Shown: positions 1 through 9,755 of the stretch, piece by piece | Position numbering within the stretch: the first letter of the stretch is position 1 | How the letters are laid out: every line of letters begins with the position of its first letter | Translations under genes and position numbers: made by a program | Notes under the pieces: generated by a model | Seen by the model: the letters and a program-made list of their open reading frames with translations, nothing else | Database searches by the model: none | What the model was told of the DNA's origin: nothing | From: Zygnema cylindricum | Taxonomy: Eukaryota > Streptophyta > Zygnematophyceae > Zygnematales > Zygnemataceae | NCBI GenBank assembly: GCA_037447655.1 | Contig: JBBHKE010002979.1 | Span: 1-22,272 of the forward strand | Direction: 5' to 3' | DNA length: 22,272 bases

Positions 1-556
1 GTAGACATGGCAGCAAAAGCAAACCCAAAAGAAATACCTATTTGACTATATATATATGTTGTAAGATATGTAGCTTTAAGTGAAAGAGGCCTTACAACCA
101 GACAAACATATACCACATCCAAAATAAGGAAAATAGAACAGAAAAACATCTTCGAATGCACTTTGTGCTCTCATTTCCTTAAACTTTGTGTAGAATTTAC
201 ATTCTGTATTGAATTGATCAATCCTAATTGAATTAAATACTCAAAAGATCTAGAAAACATCTAAAAGATCTAGAAAACATCTAAAACTTATGTACATGGT
301 TCACCAGACAACCTACTAAAATGAATCTAAGTGTTTGGACTAGAATTGACCACCTATAATATCTATACCCTAAAAATCCGGGTGATTCTTATCACGTCCA
401 CATTCATTGGCGGCCCTACACACTAATTAACTTAAAGATAACTATTCATGTAGATACTACAAAAAAATCCACACTATATTTGGTCAATATTGAACAGTTG
501 GTATTCCATAAATATTACTCAAATTTCTAAGACTTGCTAAAACTTACTTTTCAATA
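1..556 (-). repeat. 3' LTR of element 1
   Basis: This segment matches 4775-5339 almost colinearly. Its inner edge is set by the adjoining polypyrimidine tract at 557-564. On the minus strand the LTR begins TATTGAAAAG, not the usual TG. It holds a 20-bp direct duplication (243-262 and 263-282), present in slightly altered form in the other LTR. The TATA motif of the right LTR is degenerate here (about 359-367). The match to the right copy continues to base 1 and includes the complement of the gag start codon (6-8), so the true outer edge may lie beyond the window. Confidence 0.9.
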
Positions 557-564
557 CTCCCCTT
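557..564 (-). other. Polypurine tract of element 1
   Basis: The minus strand reads AAGGGGAG directly against the 3' LTR. This is the normal position and composition of the plus-strand primer of copia elements. The RNase H stop codon is at 579-581, just upstream. Confidence 0.8.
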
Positions 565-578
565 AAGCTTTAGAAGAC

Positions 579-1382
579 TTACTCACTTAGTTCACATGCT
601 TTTCTGCAGTACTCCAACTTAGGAGCTGGAAGGGTTTTTGTCAACATGTCCGCAACCATTTTCTCATCCGGCAAATAACAAAGTTTGACCACTTTTGCAA
701 ATACTTTCTCTCGTACCAAATGTAGCCGAATGTCCATATATTTACTCTTAAAATGGTGACTTGGGTTTGTAGCCACATAAATGGTTGTTTGATTGTCGCA
801 CCACATTATTTGTGTCTCGTGTTACGTAAAACCCAATTCTTGAAGAAATGCCTTAATCCATAGCAACTCTTTTAAGGTTGCGCTCGCAGCCATGTATTCG
901 GCATCCATAGTAGATTGAGCGGTGACTTTTTGAAGTTTACTACTCCAACTACAAGTACCACTTCCAATCTGAATGACATACCCAGTTGTAGACTTCCTAT
1001 TAGGCACATCACCATAGCTAGCATCACTCCAATTATTAATACTAACCTTGTCCCCTCCCAAAGTAAGCCAAAGATTTCTAGTCCCAACAAGATACCTTAA
1101 GACCCTTTTTGCTGCCTCCCAGTCTCTCCTTCGTGGGTTTTGTAGGCTTCTGCTCAACACACCAACAGCTGCAGCTATATCGGGCCTAGTACAGTTCATG
1201 AAATAAATTAGACTCCCAACTACTTGCCAGTATGGTACTTGAGACATAAATCTTTGCTCTTCTGCATTGAGTTCCACACCTATCATGACTCCAAACTCAT
1301 GTTCCATTCCTTCAAGTTTTTGTTTATACTCCATAGGAGTTGCACAACCTTTGGCATCAGCCATGCCAAATTTTTCCAACAT
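579..1382 (-). pseudogene. RNase H region of copia pol, element 1
   Basis: Two open stretches (1382-822 and 806-579) in one frame are separated by a single stop. They carry the copia C-terminal connection and RNase H: TRPDIAAAVG, then WSDASYGD (first catalytic Asp), MDAEYMA (Glu) and WCDNQTT (Asp), ending with MLTKTLP close to the polypurine tract. In life this domain degrades the RNA strand during reverse transcription. All catalytic motifs are visible, but the stop after LQELGFT breaks the frame. Clearly a fragment of the element 1 polyprotein and not a separate gene. Confidence 0.9.
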
Positions 1383-1418
1383 GTTTCCTATCGCTTCTTT
1401 CTGAGTTAGCCTAATTAT

Positions 1419-2056
1419 TTAATTTTCTCTATCACTTTCAACTTGTATTCCAAGGATATATTTTGCCTCACCCAAATCCTTCATTTCAAATTGTGAATTG
1501 ACAACGTGTTTTACTTTGGCAATTCCTTCTATGTTCCTACTTATAAGTAGTAGATCATCAACATACACAGCAATGAATATCACCTCATCACGATTATCAC
1601 CACACATCACATATACTGAATGATCAACACTAATTTGAGTAAATCCTAATCCTGTCAAGAACTCATCTAATTTTCTGTTCCACTATCGTGGGGCTTTCTT
1701 TAAGCCATACAAAGATTTTAAAAGTCTGCACACAAGATTTTCTTTTCCTCTTTCCTCATAACCCTCTAGCTGCTTCATATAAATGACCTCATCTAAATCA
1801 CCATGCAAAAGGCAGTTTTGACATCCATTTGGTGAATGTCAAAATCCTCTATAGCAGCTAGTGTAAGTAAGATAGGGACATATGGAAACCTTACAACAGG
1901 GGAGAAAGTTTCTTCATAATCTATCCCCTCTTTTTTATTATATCCATTAGTAACCAGACGAGCCTTATACCTGTCTATGGTGTTATCTGGGTTTAATTTT
2001 AACTTAAACACACATTTACTCCCAATAACCTTCCATCTTGGAGGAAGTTCCACCAA
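1419..2056 (-). pseudogene. Reverse transcriptase region of copia pol, element 1
   Basis: This stretch encodes copia RT: KVIGSKCVFKLKLNPD and YKARLVTNGYN at the N-terminal side, DVKTAF with the first catalytic Asp, then after a frameshift near 1800 the SLYGLKKAPR block (followed by a stop) and IAVYVDDLLLIS with the YVDD box, then KYILGIQVE. The frameshift directly after DVKTAF and a stop near 1686 disable it. A stop at 2060-2062 sits where the conserved Trp of the QTW block is expected, just upstream of the VELPP motif. Confidence 0.9.
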
Positions 2057-2059
2057 ATC

Positions 2060-3378
2060 CTACGTTTGGGCCTCCATGATGGACTTCATTTCTTCATTAA
2101 CCGCTTCAACCCAATGTTTTTTTTCATCACTCGTAAAAGCTTCTGTCAATGTTAGAGGCTCTTTTATGTGTGCTGAGTGAGCAAAAGCTGCATTTGCTCC
2201 CCTAAGTCGTGCACTTTGCCTCACTCCACCTGGAAATTCTGTCGCTGGTATAAATGGTTGGGTCCTCCTCCTTGATACAAGTGATTCTGTTTGTGATTCG
2301 GCTTCACCATGAGGCAGAGGAGAGTCTGCAATTCTTTTAGACATAACATGTCCCGTTTCTGGTGGAGGAGATGGTTTTGTAGCCCCCAAGTCAATCTGAG
2401 TTGGTATAGATGCATTTTCTGCACTTTTTCTAAAAAACATAGGATTTTCCTCCAAAAAAATATAATCAACACTTTTATCCTTCTTCTCATTTGTACGCTC
2501 ATTAAATACATCTACTCCTTTTCTTTCATCCTTCACAATAATGTTTTTGGCTACCACAACTCTACTTCTGCCAGTGTCATACACTCTATAACATTTAGCA
2601 TGATCATCATACCCGAGAAATATCCTTGGTATACCTTTTGGTTCTAACTTCCATTTCTGCGGATCATTATCAAGCATAGAAACCTTACTTCTAAAAACTT
2701 TGAAGTGACTTACATCTGGTTTGTGTCCAGTCCACATTTCATAGAGAGTTTTTTCTTTTACTGCCCTTGTTTCTAACGTGTTTCTCAAATAAGTTGCACA
2801 ATTCATAGCCTCTGCCCAAAACTTGTAATCTATGTCCATATTAGCCAACATTGTCCTAACACACTCTGATATAGTTCTCTTCATCCTCTCTGAAACACCG
2901 TTTTGTTATGGAGAATAAGGAACAGTAAGCTGATATTCCATGCAATTTTAAGAATTCTGCAAATTCATTAGAAATGTACTCCCCTCTGTTATCAGATCTG
3001 AAACCTGCTATCTTTCTCTCATGCAGATTTTCAACCCAAGCCTTATATTCCTAAAATTTTGCAAAGACTTCATCCTTACTTTTCAGAAAATAAATTGTAG
3101 TAAAACCTACTATAGTCATTCGTAAAAGTAAGCATAAACTTAACCCCTCCCACAGATGGGTATCTAGATGGCCCCCAAACATCTGAATAAACTAGTTTCA
3201 ACACCTAGCTACTTCTATGATCAGTTTGCGAAAGGAAAGGCAACTTATGGATTTTTCCCATTGCACAACCATCACATACATTTGATGCTGGTTTTTGACT
3301 AATTTTTACACCTTCCACCATTTCTTGATTTACCATTTATTATAATCTATCATAATTCACATGTCCTAAACGTTTATG
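2060..3378 (-). pseudogene. Integrase region and integrase-RT linker of copia pol, element 1
   Basis: The open part (2884-2060) begins just after the integrase catalytic Glu region and carries CATYLRNTL, LYEMWTGHKPDVSHFKVF and IFLGYDDHAKCYRVYD, then a low-conservation linker rich in Ser/Pro and the start of RT (HWVEAVNEEM). The 5' part (about 2885-3378) holds the pre-integrase HHCC and D-D catalytic segments only as scattered pieces in several frames (for example FRSDNRGEY), so the integrase core is heavily decayed. It would have joined cDNA to host DNA. Confidence 0.85.
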
Positions 3379-4782
3379 CTATAAATCACAATCACTTATT
3401 ACACTTGAGTACATAACATCATTGTCATTATCATTTGCAAGACTCGATCGATACAAATTGTTTCCACCAGCAAATCCCTTTGGAGCTATTTTCCCATTCT
3501 TACTCACCGTATTCTTCCCATTCTCAGATATAGTTTTAAAACCCTTTTTTTCTACCACTGAAGTAGAGAAAAAGTTTCTTTTAAAAGCTGGGACATGCAA
3601 CACATCTTCCAAGACCCTTTTCACATATTTTCCCTCTACATTCAACATAAGTGACACCCTCCCCTTTGCTTTTGACTCAACAAAGGTATCATCACTAAAA
3701 TAAATCTTGACAAGAGAGGGAGATTGAATACTCTCAAAGAGTTGGCGACTGCTGCACATGTGTGAAGATGCACCCGAGTCCATAATCCATCCGTCTTCCT
3801 CCACGACTTCTGTTGCTTGTGCCATCGTAAAGTATTTCTTTTCGCTGTTATCGGGAAATCTGCTCACATCCTCCTCTTGAAGTGCGTTGGGAAATGCTGT
3901 TGGGCGTCCATTTGTCGTAGATGGAACTTGGCTTTCGTCCCAACCAGAACAAAAGTTTCCCGTAGCTTTAGCTCTCTTGTAGGCATGACACATCCTAAAA
4001 ATATGGCTTTTTTCATCACAGTAATAGCATGTCAAAAGTGACCTTCTAGGAACACTACCTCTACCACTGCCACTACCACTGCCACTACCAATCTTAGAGT
4101 CTGAAAACTGGTTAGCAAGTGCCTGAACCGACTTACTACTACCTCTATGTGAAATCTGGTTAGCTTCTTCACTCAAAATAAATTGAATTGCTAATGCTAT
4201 GTTCCACTGACGCTTTCGAAGAGCCCTAAGCCTATCCATGGCTCCCTTATACTCATCGGGTAAAGTTCTCATCAATAACATAGCCTGTTGAGGTGGTGAA
4301 AAGTGCCCACTAGCACTTCTACTCTGAAGGAACAACCTTTTCATAACATGACAATGATATGACATACTACCTCTTGAATACTTAAATTCAAAGATATGAG
4401 TGGCTATGTTAGTCTGCACAGTAACATCTAGCTGAACATACATAGCACGTATACTAAACCACACTTCACAAGCTTTCTTCACATCAAGATACGACATTAC
4501 CAAATCTTTTGTCATTGCCTGTTTCAAGACGTTGAGGCAGTGGAGATTCTAATCCGGTGCCGTCTCATCGGAAGTTCCTTCCATAATGGATGACAAGTCC
4601 CTCTCCTCGAAATATGAGCTCAGCATATCTTCCTTATATAAGAAGTCACTTCCATCAAAAATATGCAATTTGGGCGGTGGGCCCAAAACTTGTTGAAGGT
4701 CATGAGCATTCTGACTTGGCTGTGTTCCACTCCCACTAGGCGTCACACTTGCACCAGCAGGGACTGGGCCATTAGTAGACAT
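3379..4782 (-). pseudogene. gag-protease region of copia element 1
   Basis: The frame starts at 4782 (MSTNGPV...) and is broken once, by a TAG at 4549-4551. It then runs open for 382 residues. Counting from the Met at 4527, the capsid-like part comes first, then a Gly-Ser-rich linker (about 147-158), a CCHC zinc knuckle (C167, C170, H175, C180) for RNA binding, and the aspartic protease motif WIMDSGASSH (Asp at 250). The region ends just before the pre-integrase zinc finger. The start codon lies inside the sequence repeated in both LTRs. Apart from the single stop this is the best preserved part of element 1. Confidence 0.88.
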
Positions 4783-5339
4783 GGCAGCAAAAGCAAACCC
4801 AAAAGAAATACCTATTTGACTATATCTATGTTGTAAGATATGTAGCTTTAAGTGAAAGAGGCCTTACAACTAGACAAACATATACCACATCCAAAATAAG
4901 GACAATAGAACAAAAAAACACCTTAAAATGCACTTAGTGCTCTCATTTCCTTAAAATCTGTGTAGAATTTATATTCTGTATTGAATTAATCAATCCTAAT
5001 TGAACTAAATACTCATAAGATCTAGAAAAACATCTTAAAGATCTAGAAAACATCTTAAACGTATGTACATGGTTCACCAGACAACCTACTAACAAGAATC
5101 TAAGTGTTTGGACCAGAATTGACCACTAATAATATTTATACCTTAAAAATCCGGGTGATTCTTTTCACGTCCACATTCATTGGCGACCCTACACACTAAT
5201 TAACTTAAAGATAACTATTGTGTAGATACTACAAAAAAACCCACACTATATTTGGTCAATATTGAACAGTTGGTATTCCAAAAATATTCTAAGTCCTAGA
5301 CTCAAATTTCTAAGACTTACTAAAGCTTACTTTTGAATA
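4775..5339 (-). repeat. 5' LTR of element 1
   Basis: Matches 1-556. The outer edge at 5339 is set by loss of similarity: the left copy goes into the polypurine tract and this copy into element 2 gag. The inner edge cannot be fixed, because similarity runs to window base 1, which corresponds to 4775, already inside gag. A weak match to the complement of the initiator tRNA-Met anticodon region lies just inside (4764-4774), a possible primer site. Confidence 0.85.
5132..5140 (-). promoter_or_regulatory. TATA box of the 5' LTR, element 1
   Basis: The minus strand reads TATAAATAT, about 200 bases into the LTR from its U3 end. The matching site in the 3' LTR carries a C-to-T-type change (TATAGATAT). 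Position and sequence suit an LTR promoter; transcription is inferred, not shown. Confidence 0.5.
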
Positions 5340-5427
5340 CAACATTTGTTTTGCGCTTGCTGCAAAACAAAAGGACATTCCGTGGAAGACTGTCAAAAAT
5401 TGGCGAGGTGGAAAGCAGCCGAGGCTT
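5340..5427 (+). pseudogene. gag nucleocapsid (zinc knuckle) remnant, element 2
   Basis: Reading from 5340 in the first frame gives QHLFCACCKTKGHSVEDC, a complete CX2CX4HX4C knuckle, followed by QKLARWKAAEAS before a stop. This is the RNA-binding nucleocapsid part of copia gag. It begins exactly at the element 1 LTR edge, which is the main sequence evidence for the nested insertion. The following 5430-5600 stretch is Pro-rich and Ser-rich, as is usual between knuckle and protease. Confidence 0.82.
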
Positions 5428-5599
5428 CCAACTAAAACTGATATGCACTTGCCTACACCCACCAGCCCCACCCCCACCTCCACCCCTCTACTTTTTCTCT
5501 TCAATTATATTCTCTCCATCCTTTCCACAATCTTCTAACGCCGCAGCGCACTATGCCTCTTCAAACCACGTTAACCCCCCTTAGTCGACCGCTTTCTCC

Positions 5600-6037
5600 C
5601 CACATTTTCCCTCTAATTATCCCACTCCAGTAGCTTCCCCTTTTGTCATCCCTCCCCCACTTGAATTTGGATATGGCAATGTTGCCCATCATATCCCAAA
5701 TTGTGTCACTCCGGATACTCAATTTCCACAAGGGTACGCTTTTCTATCTCAAACCCCTCACGATTGGCTCATAGATAGTGGTGCTAGTCACCACCTTTCA
5801 CCACGATCCGATTGGTTCACTCACCTTTCTCCTCTATCATCTCCTATGCAGATTTGTTTAGGAGACGACCGCATTCTGTTGGCTACTCATTCTGGCGATT
5901 TAAATTTCCCTAATGTGTCTATTCACATTTGTAACGTCTTTTTTGTTCCTGGCCTAAGTAGGAATCTATTTTCTGTCAAAGTCGCCACTTCTGATGGATT
6001 AAAAGCTGAATTTAATAATGATAGTAACGTTTCTTGA
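5600..6037 (+). pseudogene. Protease region of copia polyprotein, element 2
   Basis: The motif DWLIDSGASHHL (around 5762-5797) is the copia aspartic protease active site, followed by the typical FVPGLSRNLFSV block near 5945. The protease cleaves the polyprotein inside the virus-like particle. The frame ends at 6035-6037; the integrase continues in the next frame from about 6018, consistent with a small indel. The upstream boundary with gag is not sharp. Confidence 0.82.
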
Positions 6038-7550
6038 TAGAAAAGACAATAGTACGGTAGGTTTTGGCGTAGCACGAGATTCTATGTACGTCCTACAATC
6101 CTATAGAACGCCAAAGATATTTGCTTTAAGTGCTAGCGTCAAAATTTTTCCACTTTGGCATTTAAAATATGGTCATTTAAATAGCGAAAGTTTGCGTACT
6201 TTGCCAAATCTTGTAACCGGAATCAATTTGTTTTCTAACAAATCTTTGGATTTTTGTCACGGTTGCGTGCAAGGAAAAATGTCGCGTCACTCATTTCCCA
6301 CTAGCACTACCGTCATCACTGAACCACTTGCACTTGTACATACGGACGTATGTGGTCCCATGCGCACGCGTAGCTATAGTGGATCCCTTTATTTTGTCAC
6401 TTTCATTGACCACGCCACTCGTTTTTCCCACGTGTATCCAATCTGTCATAAATCTGACGCTTTTGCACGTTTTCAAGAATTTAAGGCGTTGGCATAAAAT
6501 TTTCACAATAAACGAATCAATGTCTTGCGCAGTGACAACGGTGGCGAATTTTTGTCCAACCAATTTTGTGAATTTCTCATGCAACATGGAACTTCGCGTC
6601 ATTTAACGGCGCCTCGGACGCCACAACAAAACGACACCGTTGAAAGGTACAATCGAACATTACATGACATGTCACGCTCCATGCTGTACTTTTCCAATTT
6701 GCCTTATGAATTTTGGGGAGAGGCTGTCGTTTGCGCAAATAACTTACGCAATATTTGTCCCACTAACGCTTTACCAAAATCTACTCCAATGGAAGCGTGG
6801 TCATCTATCAAACCAGATATAGGCCACCTTCGAATCTTTGGATGTGAAGCGTGGTATAAAGACCTCCTCCAATCGGACGGCAAATTGGGTGCCCGTGCAT
6901 TTCGTGGCATTTTCGTTGGGTGCGCTCCAAATTCCAAAGCGTACCGCATCTGGAGTCCTCTCGAATCGTCCTATCACCCCGGTAACTTTAATCGAACGCC
7001 TATTCAATCCTTTAAATCTTGTCGCTTCCGTTCTCTTTCGATTTCTTCTCGCCTTTCGTATTCTCTTCACAAAATTCTAATCTCTTCATCCATCTGATTA
7101 CTTTATTATTCCCACTCCTCCTTTATCCTTCCGATTTTTTTCATATCTGTCTTCCATTTTCATGATTTTATGTTTTCGGCTGCTCCCATTACTCCTGCAC
7201 AATGACGCCTTGCTCTTCATCTCCACAAATTTGAGATACTACCTCCTCTCTCCCTCTTTTCCAAGATGATCCTCTTTTTGACAATCTTTCCCCCACAATT
7301 TTTTCCCACTCACCTCTTCCTGGGCCTTTTACTCCTCTTGAACCTTCACCTCCCGAGCTTGAGACTTCCCCTCTTCCTGAGCCCTCTCTTATACCTCGTC
7401 GTAGCCCCGCACGCCCTAGAGCTCCCCCTTCTCGGCTTATTACCTCCATAGGCCATGCCTCTCTTGCTTACGCTTACTCAGTTGGGGCCTCTGCCTCTCT
7501 TATTTCAGCCCCTCTCTCTCCCAAAGCTGCCCTAAAACGTCCCGATGCCT
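6018..7550 (+). pseudogene. Integrase region and linker, element 2
   Basis: Pre-integrase zinc finger (WHLKYGHLNSES... CHGCVQGK, about 6160-6280), then the catalytic core: HTDVCGPM (Asp), LRSDNGGEF (Asp) and VERYNRT (Glu). The copia core tail KPDIGHLRIFGCEAW and RGIFVGCAPNSKAYRIW follow. One TAA (6495-6497) interrupts the core in an otherwise continuous frame, and a frameshift near 6960 ends the readable part. About 7098-7550 is the variable Pro/Ser-rich integrase-RT linker, with no domain of its own. The D-D-E residues are all present, but the protein cannot be made whole. Confidence 0.88.
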
Positions 7551-8434
7551 CCCTTTGGAAAATTGCCGCTGATGTTGAATTCAACGCATTAATTTCGAAC
7601 AAAACATGGAACCTTGTTCCCCTTCCCCCTGGAAGAAATGCAATCGGCTCAAAATGGGTGTTCCATGTAAAACAGAAAGCGGATGGATCCGTGGACAAAT
7701 ACAAAGCTCACTTGGTGGCGAAGGGCTTTTCCCACATCAAAGGTATAGATTTTACTGAAACCTTTGCTCCGGGTGCACGGTTGACATCTATCCGCACTTT
7801 ACTTGCTTTAGCTGCTGAACATGATTTCCATGTTCATCAGATGGATGTTGAGAATGCCTTCTTAAATGGGATCTTGTATGAGGACATTTACATGCATTAG
7901 CCTGAGGGTTATATTTCCCGTGGATCTGAGCATTTGGTTTGCCATCTCATTAAAATAATTTATGGATTAAAACAATCCCCTCGTGTATGGAGCCATACTA
8001 TAGATGTTATTATGCGGAAAGAAGGATTTACCCGAATTGATGTTGATTTTAGCATTTACTCTCGCGGCTCTGGCACCTCCTTGATCATTGTTGCCATCTT
8101 TGTCGATGATCTACTTCTTGTTGGTCCTTCTCTCTCTCAAATCTTTACTGTCAAATCTCTTCTTCAAACCCACTTTAACATGGCTGATCTAGGTGAGCTC
8201 ACGTATTATTTGGGCATTCAAGTTTCTCGTAACCGCTCAGCTCGCACCCTCTCACTCTCTCAAAAGACCTTTATCTTTGATCTTTTGGAACACTTTGGCA
8301 TGGCAGACTGCTCCTTCTTTTCCACTCCTTTAGATTCCAATGCCCCTCTCCTCCCTTCCACCGACTCCCTTCTCTCCCCCTCCCTCCATGCCACTTACCG
8401 CTCGATGGTCGGGGCCCTTATGTACGCCATGTAG
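7551..8434 (+). pseudogene. Reverse transcriptase region, element 2
   Basis: A single frame carries the copia RT: WNLVPLPPGRNAIGSKWVF, YKAHLVAKGFSHIKGIDF, HQMDVENAFLNG (first catalytic Asp), IYGLKQSPRVW, VAIFVDDLLLVG (Asp pair) and YYLGIQVSRN. Two in-frame TAG codons break it: 7898-7900, where family members have Gln before PEGY, and 8432-8434 just before ATRPDIAIAV. No frameshift is needed across the domain, so decay here is by point mutation. Confidence 0.9.
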
Positions 8435-9107
8435 GCCACCCGCCCTGACATTGCCATAGCTGTCACTAAACTCAATCAATTCCTTCAACGTCCTTCTCTT
8501 GATCATCTTGCTGCAGCCAAACGTGTCTTTCGTTATCTACAGGGCACTAAAACTCTTTGTCTCACATATTCTTCCTCTGGCTCTAATGCTCTTACGGGTT
8601 TTGTTGATTCAGATTGGGCACAAGATGAGTTTTCCCGCCGTTCCACCACTGGCTCGTGCTTCTTTTTGGGCAATGGTCTTATCTCTTGGTCATGGAGAAA
8701 GCACCCTACCACGGCATGCTCCAGCATTGAGGCGGAATATATGGCCGCTTGTCACGCCGCCAAGGAAGTTGTTTGGCTCCGGACCCTGCTTTCCAATCTT
8801 GGGTTTCCCCCTTCAGCCCCTACTCCTATTTTTTTCGATTCCCAAGGAGCCCTTGCGGACTCCTATTTTTTTCGATTCCCAAGGAGCCCTTGCTTTGATC
8901 CGCAATCCTGTTCACCACAAACGGACGAAACACATCGACATTCAGTATCATTACTCTCGGGAGCAGGTAGAAGATGGCACTCTCTAGTTTGTTTATGTCA
9001 AATCCGCCGACCAAGTGGTCGATTATCTCACCAAGGCTCTTCATCGCCCTCACTTTGAGCAGCACCACCTCTCCTCTGGCCTTCGTCTTCCTTTTCCTCC
9101 TGGCTAA
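8435..9107 (+). pseudogene. RNase H region, element 2, with 37-bp duplication
   Basis: ATRPDIAIAV, GFVDSDWAQDEFSRRSTTG (Asp), SIEAEYMAACH (Glu) and IFFDSQGALA (Asp) are the RNase H motifs, followed after the duplication and in another frame by NPVHHKRTKHIDIQYHYSRE and VVDYLTKALH, ending at a TAA (9105-9107). The 37-bp duplication at 8822-8893 shifts the frame by one base exactly at the third catalytic motif. A TAG at 8985-8987 adds a stop. The domain order and C-terminal end match the family. Confidence 0.9.
8822..8893 (+). repeat. Short tandem duplication inside RNase H of element 2
   Basis: A 35-bp block at 8822-8856 recurs identically at 8859-8893, separated by GG, a net gain of 37 bp. 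It encodes the FFDSQGALA motif. Perfect identity suggests a recent slippage or repair event; 37 is not a multiple of three, so it is a frameshift. Confidence 0.93.
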
Positions 9108-9150
9108 ATTTCCTTTGTTTTCATCTCAATCTACTTCCTATTTTTCGATT

Positions 9151-9159
9151 GAGGGGGGG
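9151..9159 (+). other. Polypurine tract of element 2
   Basis: GAGGGGGGG lies directly before TGTTAAGGGAC, the 3' LTR start, 43 bases after the pol stop codon. Confidence 0.85.
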
Positions 9160-9209
9160 TGTTAAGGGACATTTATCGTCAGTTTATTTTTATCTTGCCC
9201 GTACTTTTC

Positions 9210-9380
9210 TTACGTCGGTCAAGTCTTGTTGACCGTCTTATCCGGACGACTCACTTTTGGTCCTGTCCGTACTTCCATACGTCAGTCTAGTCTTTTGTAC
9301 TTTTTATTACATACGTCGGTCTAGTTTTTTCTTACGTACAAGTCATTTGACCGTCGGTCCAGTCCTTTGGGCGACGGTTC
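9210..9380 (+). repeat. Degenerate ACGTC repeat cluster in U3 of the element 2 LTR
   Basis: At least five related copies: TACGTCGGTCAAGTC (9211), TACGTCAGTCTAGTC (9279), TACGTCGGTCTAGT (9312), GACCGTCGGTCCAGTC (about 9349) and GCGACGGTTCAGTC (9371). They precede the TATA box by 110-280 bases, as repeated enhancer motifs do in other plant copia LTRs. ACGT is the core bound by plant bZIP factors; binding is inference. Confidence 0.6.
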
Positions 9381-9490
9381 AGTCTTTCTTTTTGTCCTAC
9401 ATACATTTATTAGAATCTGACTAGGATCCCTTTGTTACAGCGCACCGTAGAACGTTTAGACTCCATAGTAATTAGCACTGTATGTTTTTG

Positions 9491-9498
9491 TATATAAG
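9491..9498 (+). promoter_or_regulatory. TATA box of the element 2 LTR
   Basis: TATATAAG about 330 bases into the LTR, downstream of the repeated motifs, in the normal position for a U3/R boundary. Confidence 0.6.
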
Positions 9499-9610
9499 TG
9501 ACTCTTCTCACTTAATGAAATCCTCCCAAATACAAATAAATTTCTCTCCAACGCATTGATTTTTCTCTTGTGTACAATTTCATGGCTTTCGCCAATCCAC
9601 CTCCAATAGA

Positions 9611-9755
9611 CAAATAGACAGGCAGGCAGGCTGGCATGCAGAAAGGCAGGCAGGCCGGCAAACATGCAGGCAAGCGGTTGGCAAACATATTATATATATC
9701 ATACTATTATGCATATCATAACTATATATATTTATATACATCTGTATATGTATAT
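9611..9755. repeat. CAGG-type and TA-rich microsatellite DNA
   Basis: 9617-9680 is a degenerate AGGC/CAGG repeat; 9688-9755 is TA-rich (ATATAT, TATATG). Element 3 inserted into the TA-rich part, whose continuation is seen at 15894-15960. Confidence 0.8.
9751..9755. other. Target-site duplication of element 3, left copy
   Basis: TATAT directly before the LTR start TGTTG; the same five bases follow the right LTR at 15894-15898. The flank is itself TA-rich, so chance agreement is not excluded, but position and length fit copia. Confidence 0.7.

Larger units (their letters stand above)
1..5339 (-). mobile_element. Ty1/copia LTR retrotransposon, element 1 (decayed, left edge truncated by window)
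   Basis: Long direct repeats at 1-556 and 4775-5339 flank a minus-strand gag-protease-integrase-RT-RNase H series, which is the copia order (integrase before RT). The right LTR is the 5' LTR and the left one the 3' LTR. Reading frames are broken by in-frame stops (for example 4549-4551 and 2060-2062) and by frameshifts in integrase and RT, so this copy is not autonomous. By eye the two LTRs differ at roughly one base in twenty, with a short indel near 5290. The right end abuts element 2 gag sequence, which points to nested insertion. Target-site duplication cannot be tested because the left flank is outside the window. Confidence 0.93.
5340..9600 (+). mobile_element. Ty1/copia LTR retrotransposon, element 2 (5' part missing)
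   Basis: Plus-strand copia order: gag zinc knuckle, protease, integrase, RT, RNase H, polypurine tract, 3' LTR. It starts abruptly mid-gag at the outer edge of element 1, so element 1 probably inserted here and the 5' LTR plus most of gag lie left of the window. It belongs to a different family from elements 1 and 3: the RT and integrase motifs differ and the LTR is unrelated. Damage includes a frameshift between protease and integrase, four in-frame stops and a 37-bp tandem duplication in RNase H. The right edge is approximate because no second LTR is available. Confidence 0.9.
9160..9600 (+). repeat. 3' LTR of element 2 (right edge uncertain)
   Basis: Starts with TGTTAAGG after the polypurine tract. 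Contains several degenerate copies of a TACGTCGGTCTAGTC-like motif (9210-9380), a TATA box at 9491-9498 and an AATGAA/AAATAAA-type stretch near 9513-9540. An ATG opening MAFANPPP (9581 onward) resembles a gag N-terminus, so this LTR may also contain the gag start. Without the 5' LTR the end cannot be placed; somewhere in 9570-9615 is likely. Confidence 0.75.

Noticed and set aside
104-118. TGGTAT on the minus strand as a 3'-end tRNA-Met primer site for element 1
   Set aside because: Only six bases match, and it lies within the sequence shared by both LTR copies and not at an LTR edge.
7189-7451. Gly/Arg-rich frame opposite the element 2 integrase-RT linker
   Set aside because: Antisense shadow of the Pro/Ser-rich linker.
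9617-9680. CAGG-rich tract as a CRISPR-like or satellite array
   Set aside because: No regular repeat-spacer structure; a simple degenerate microsatellite.
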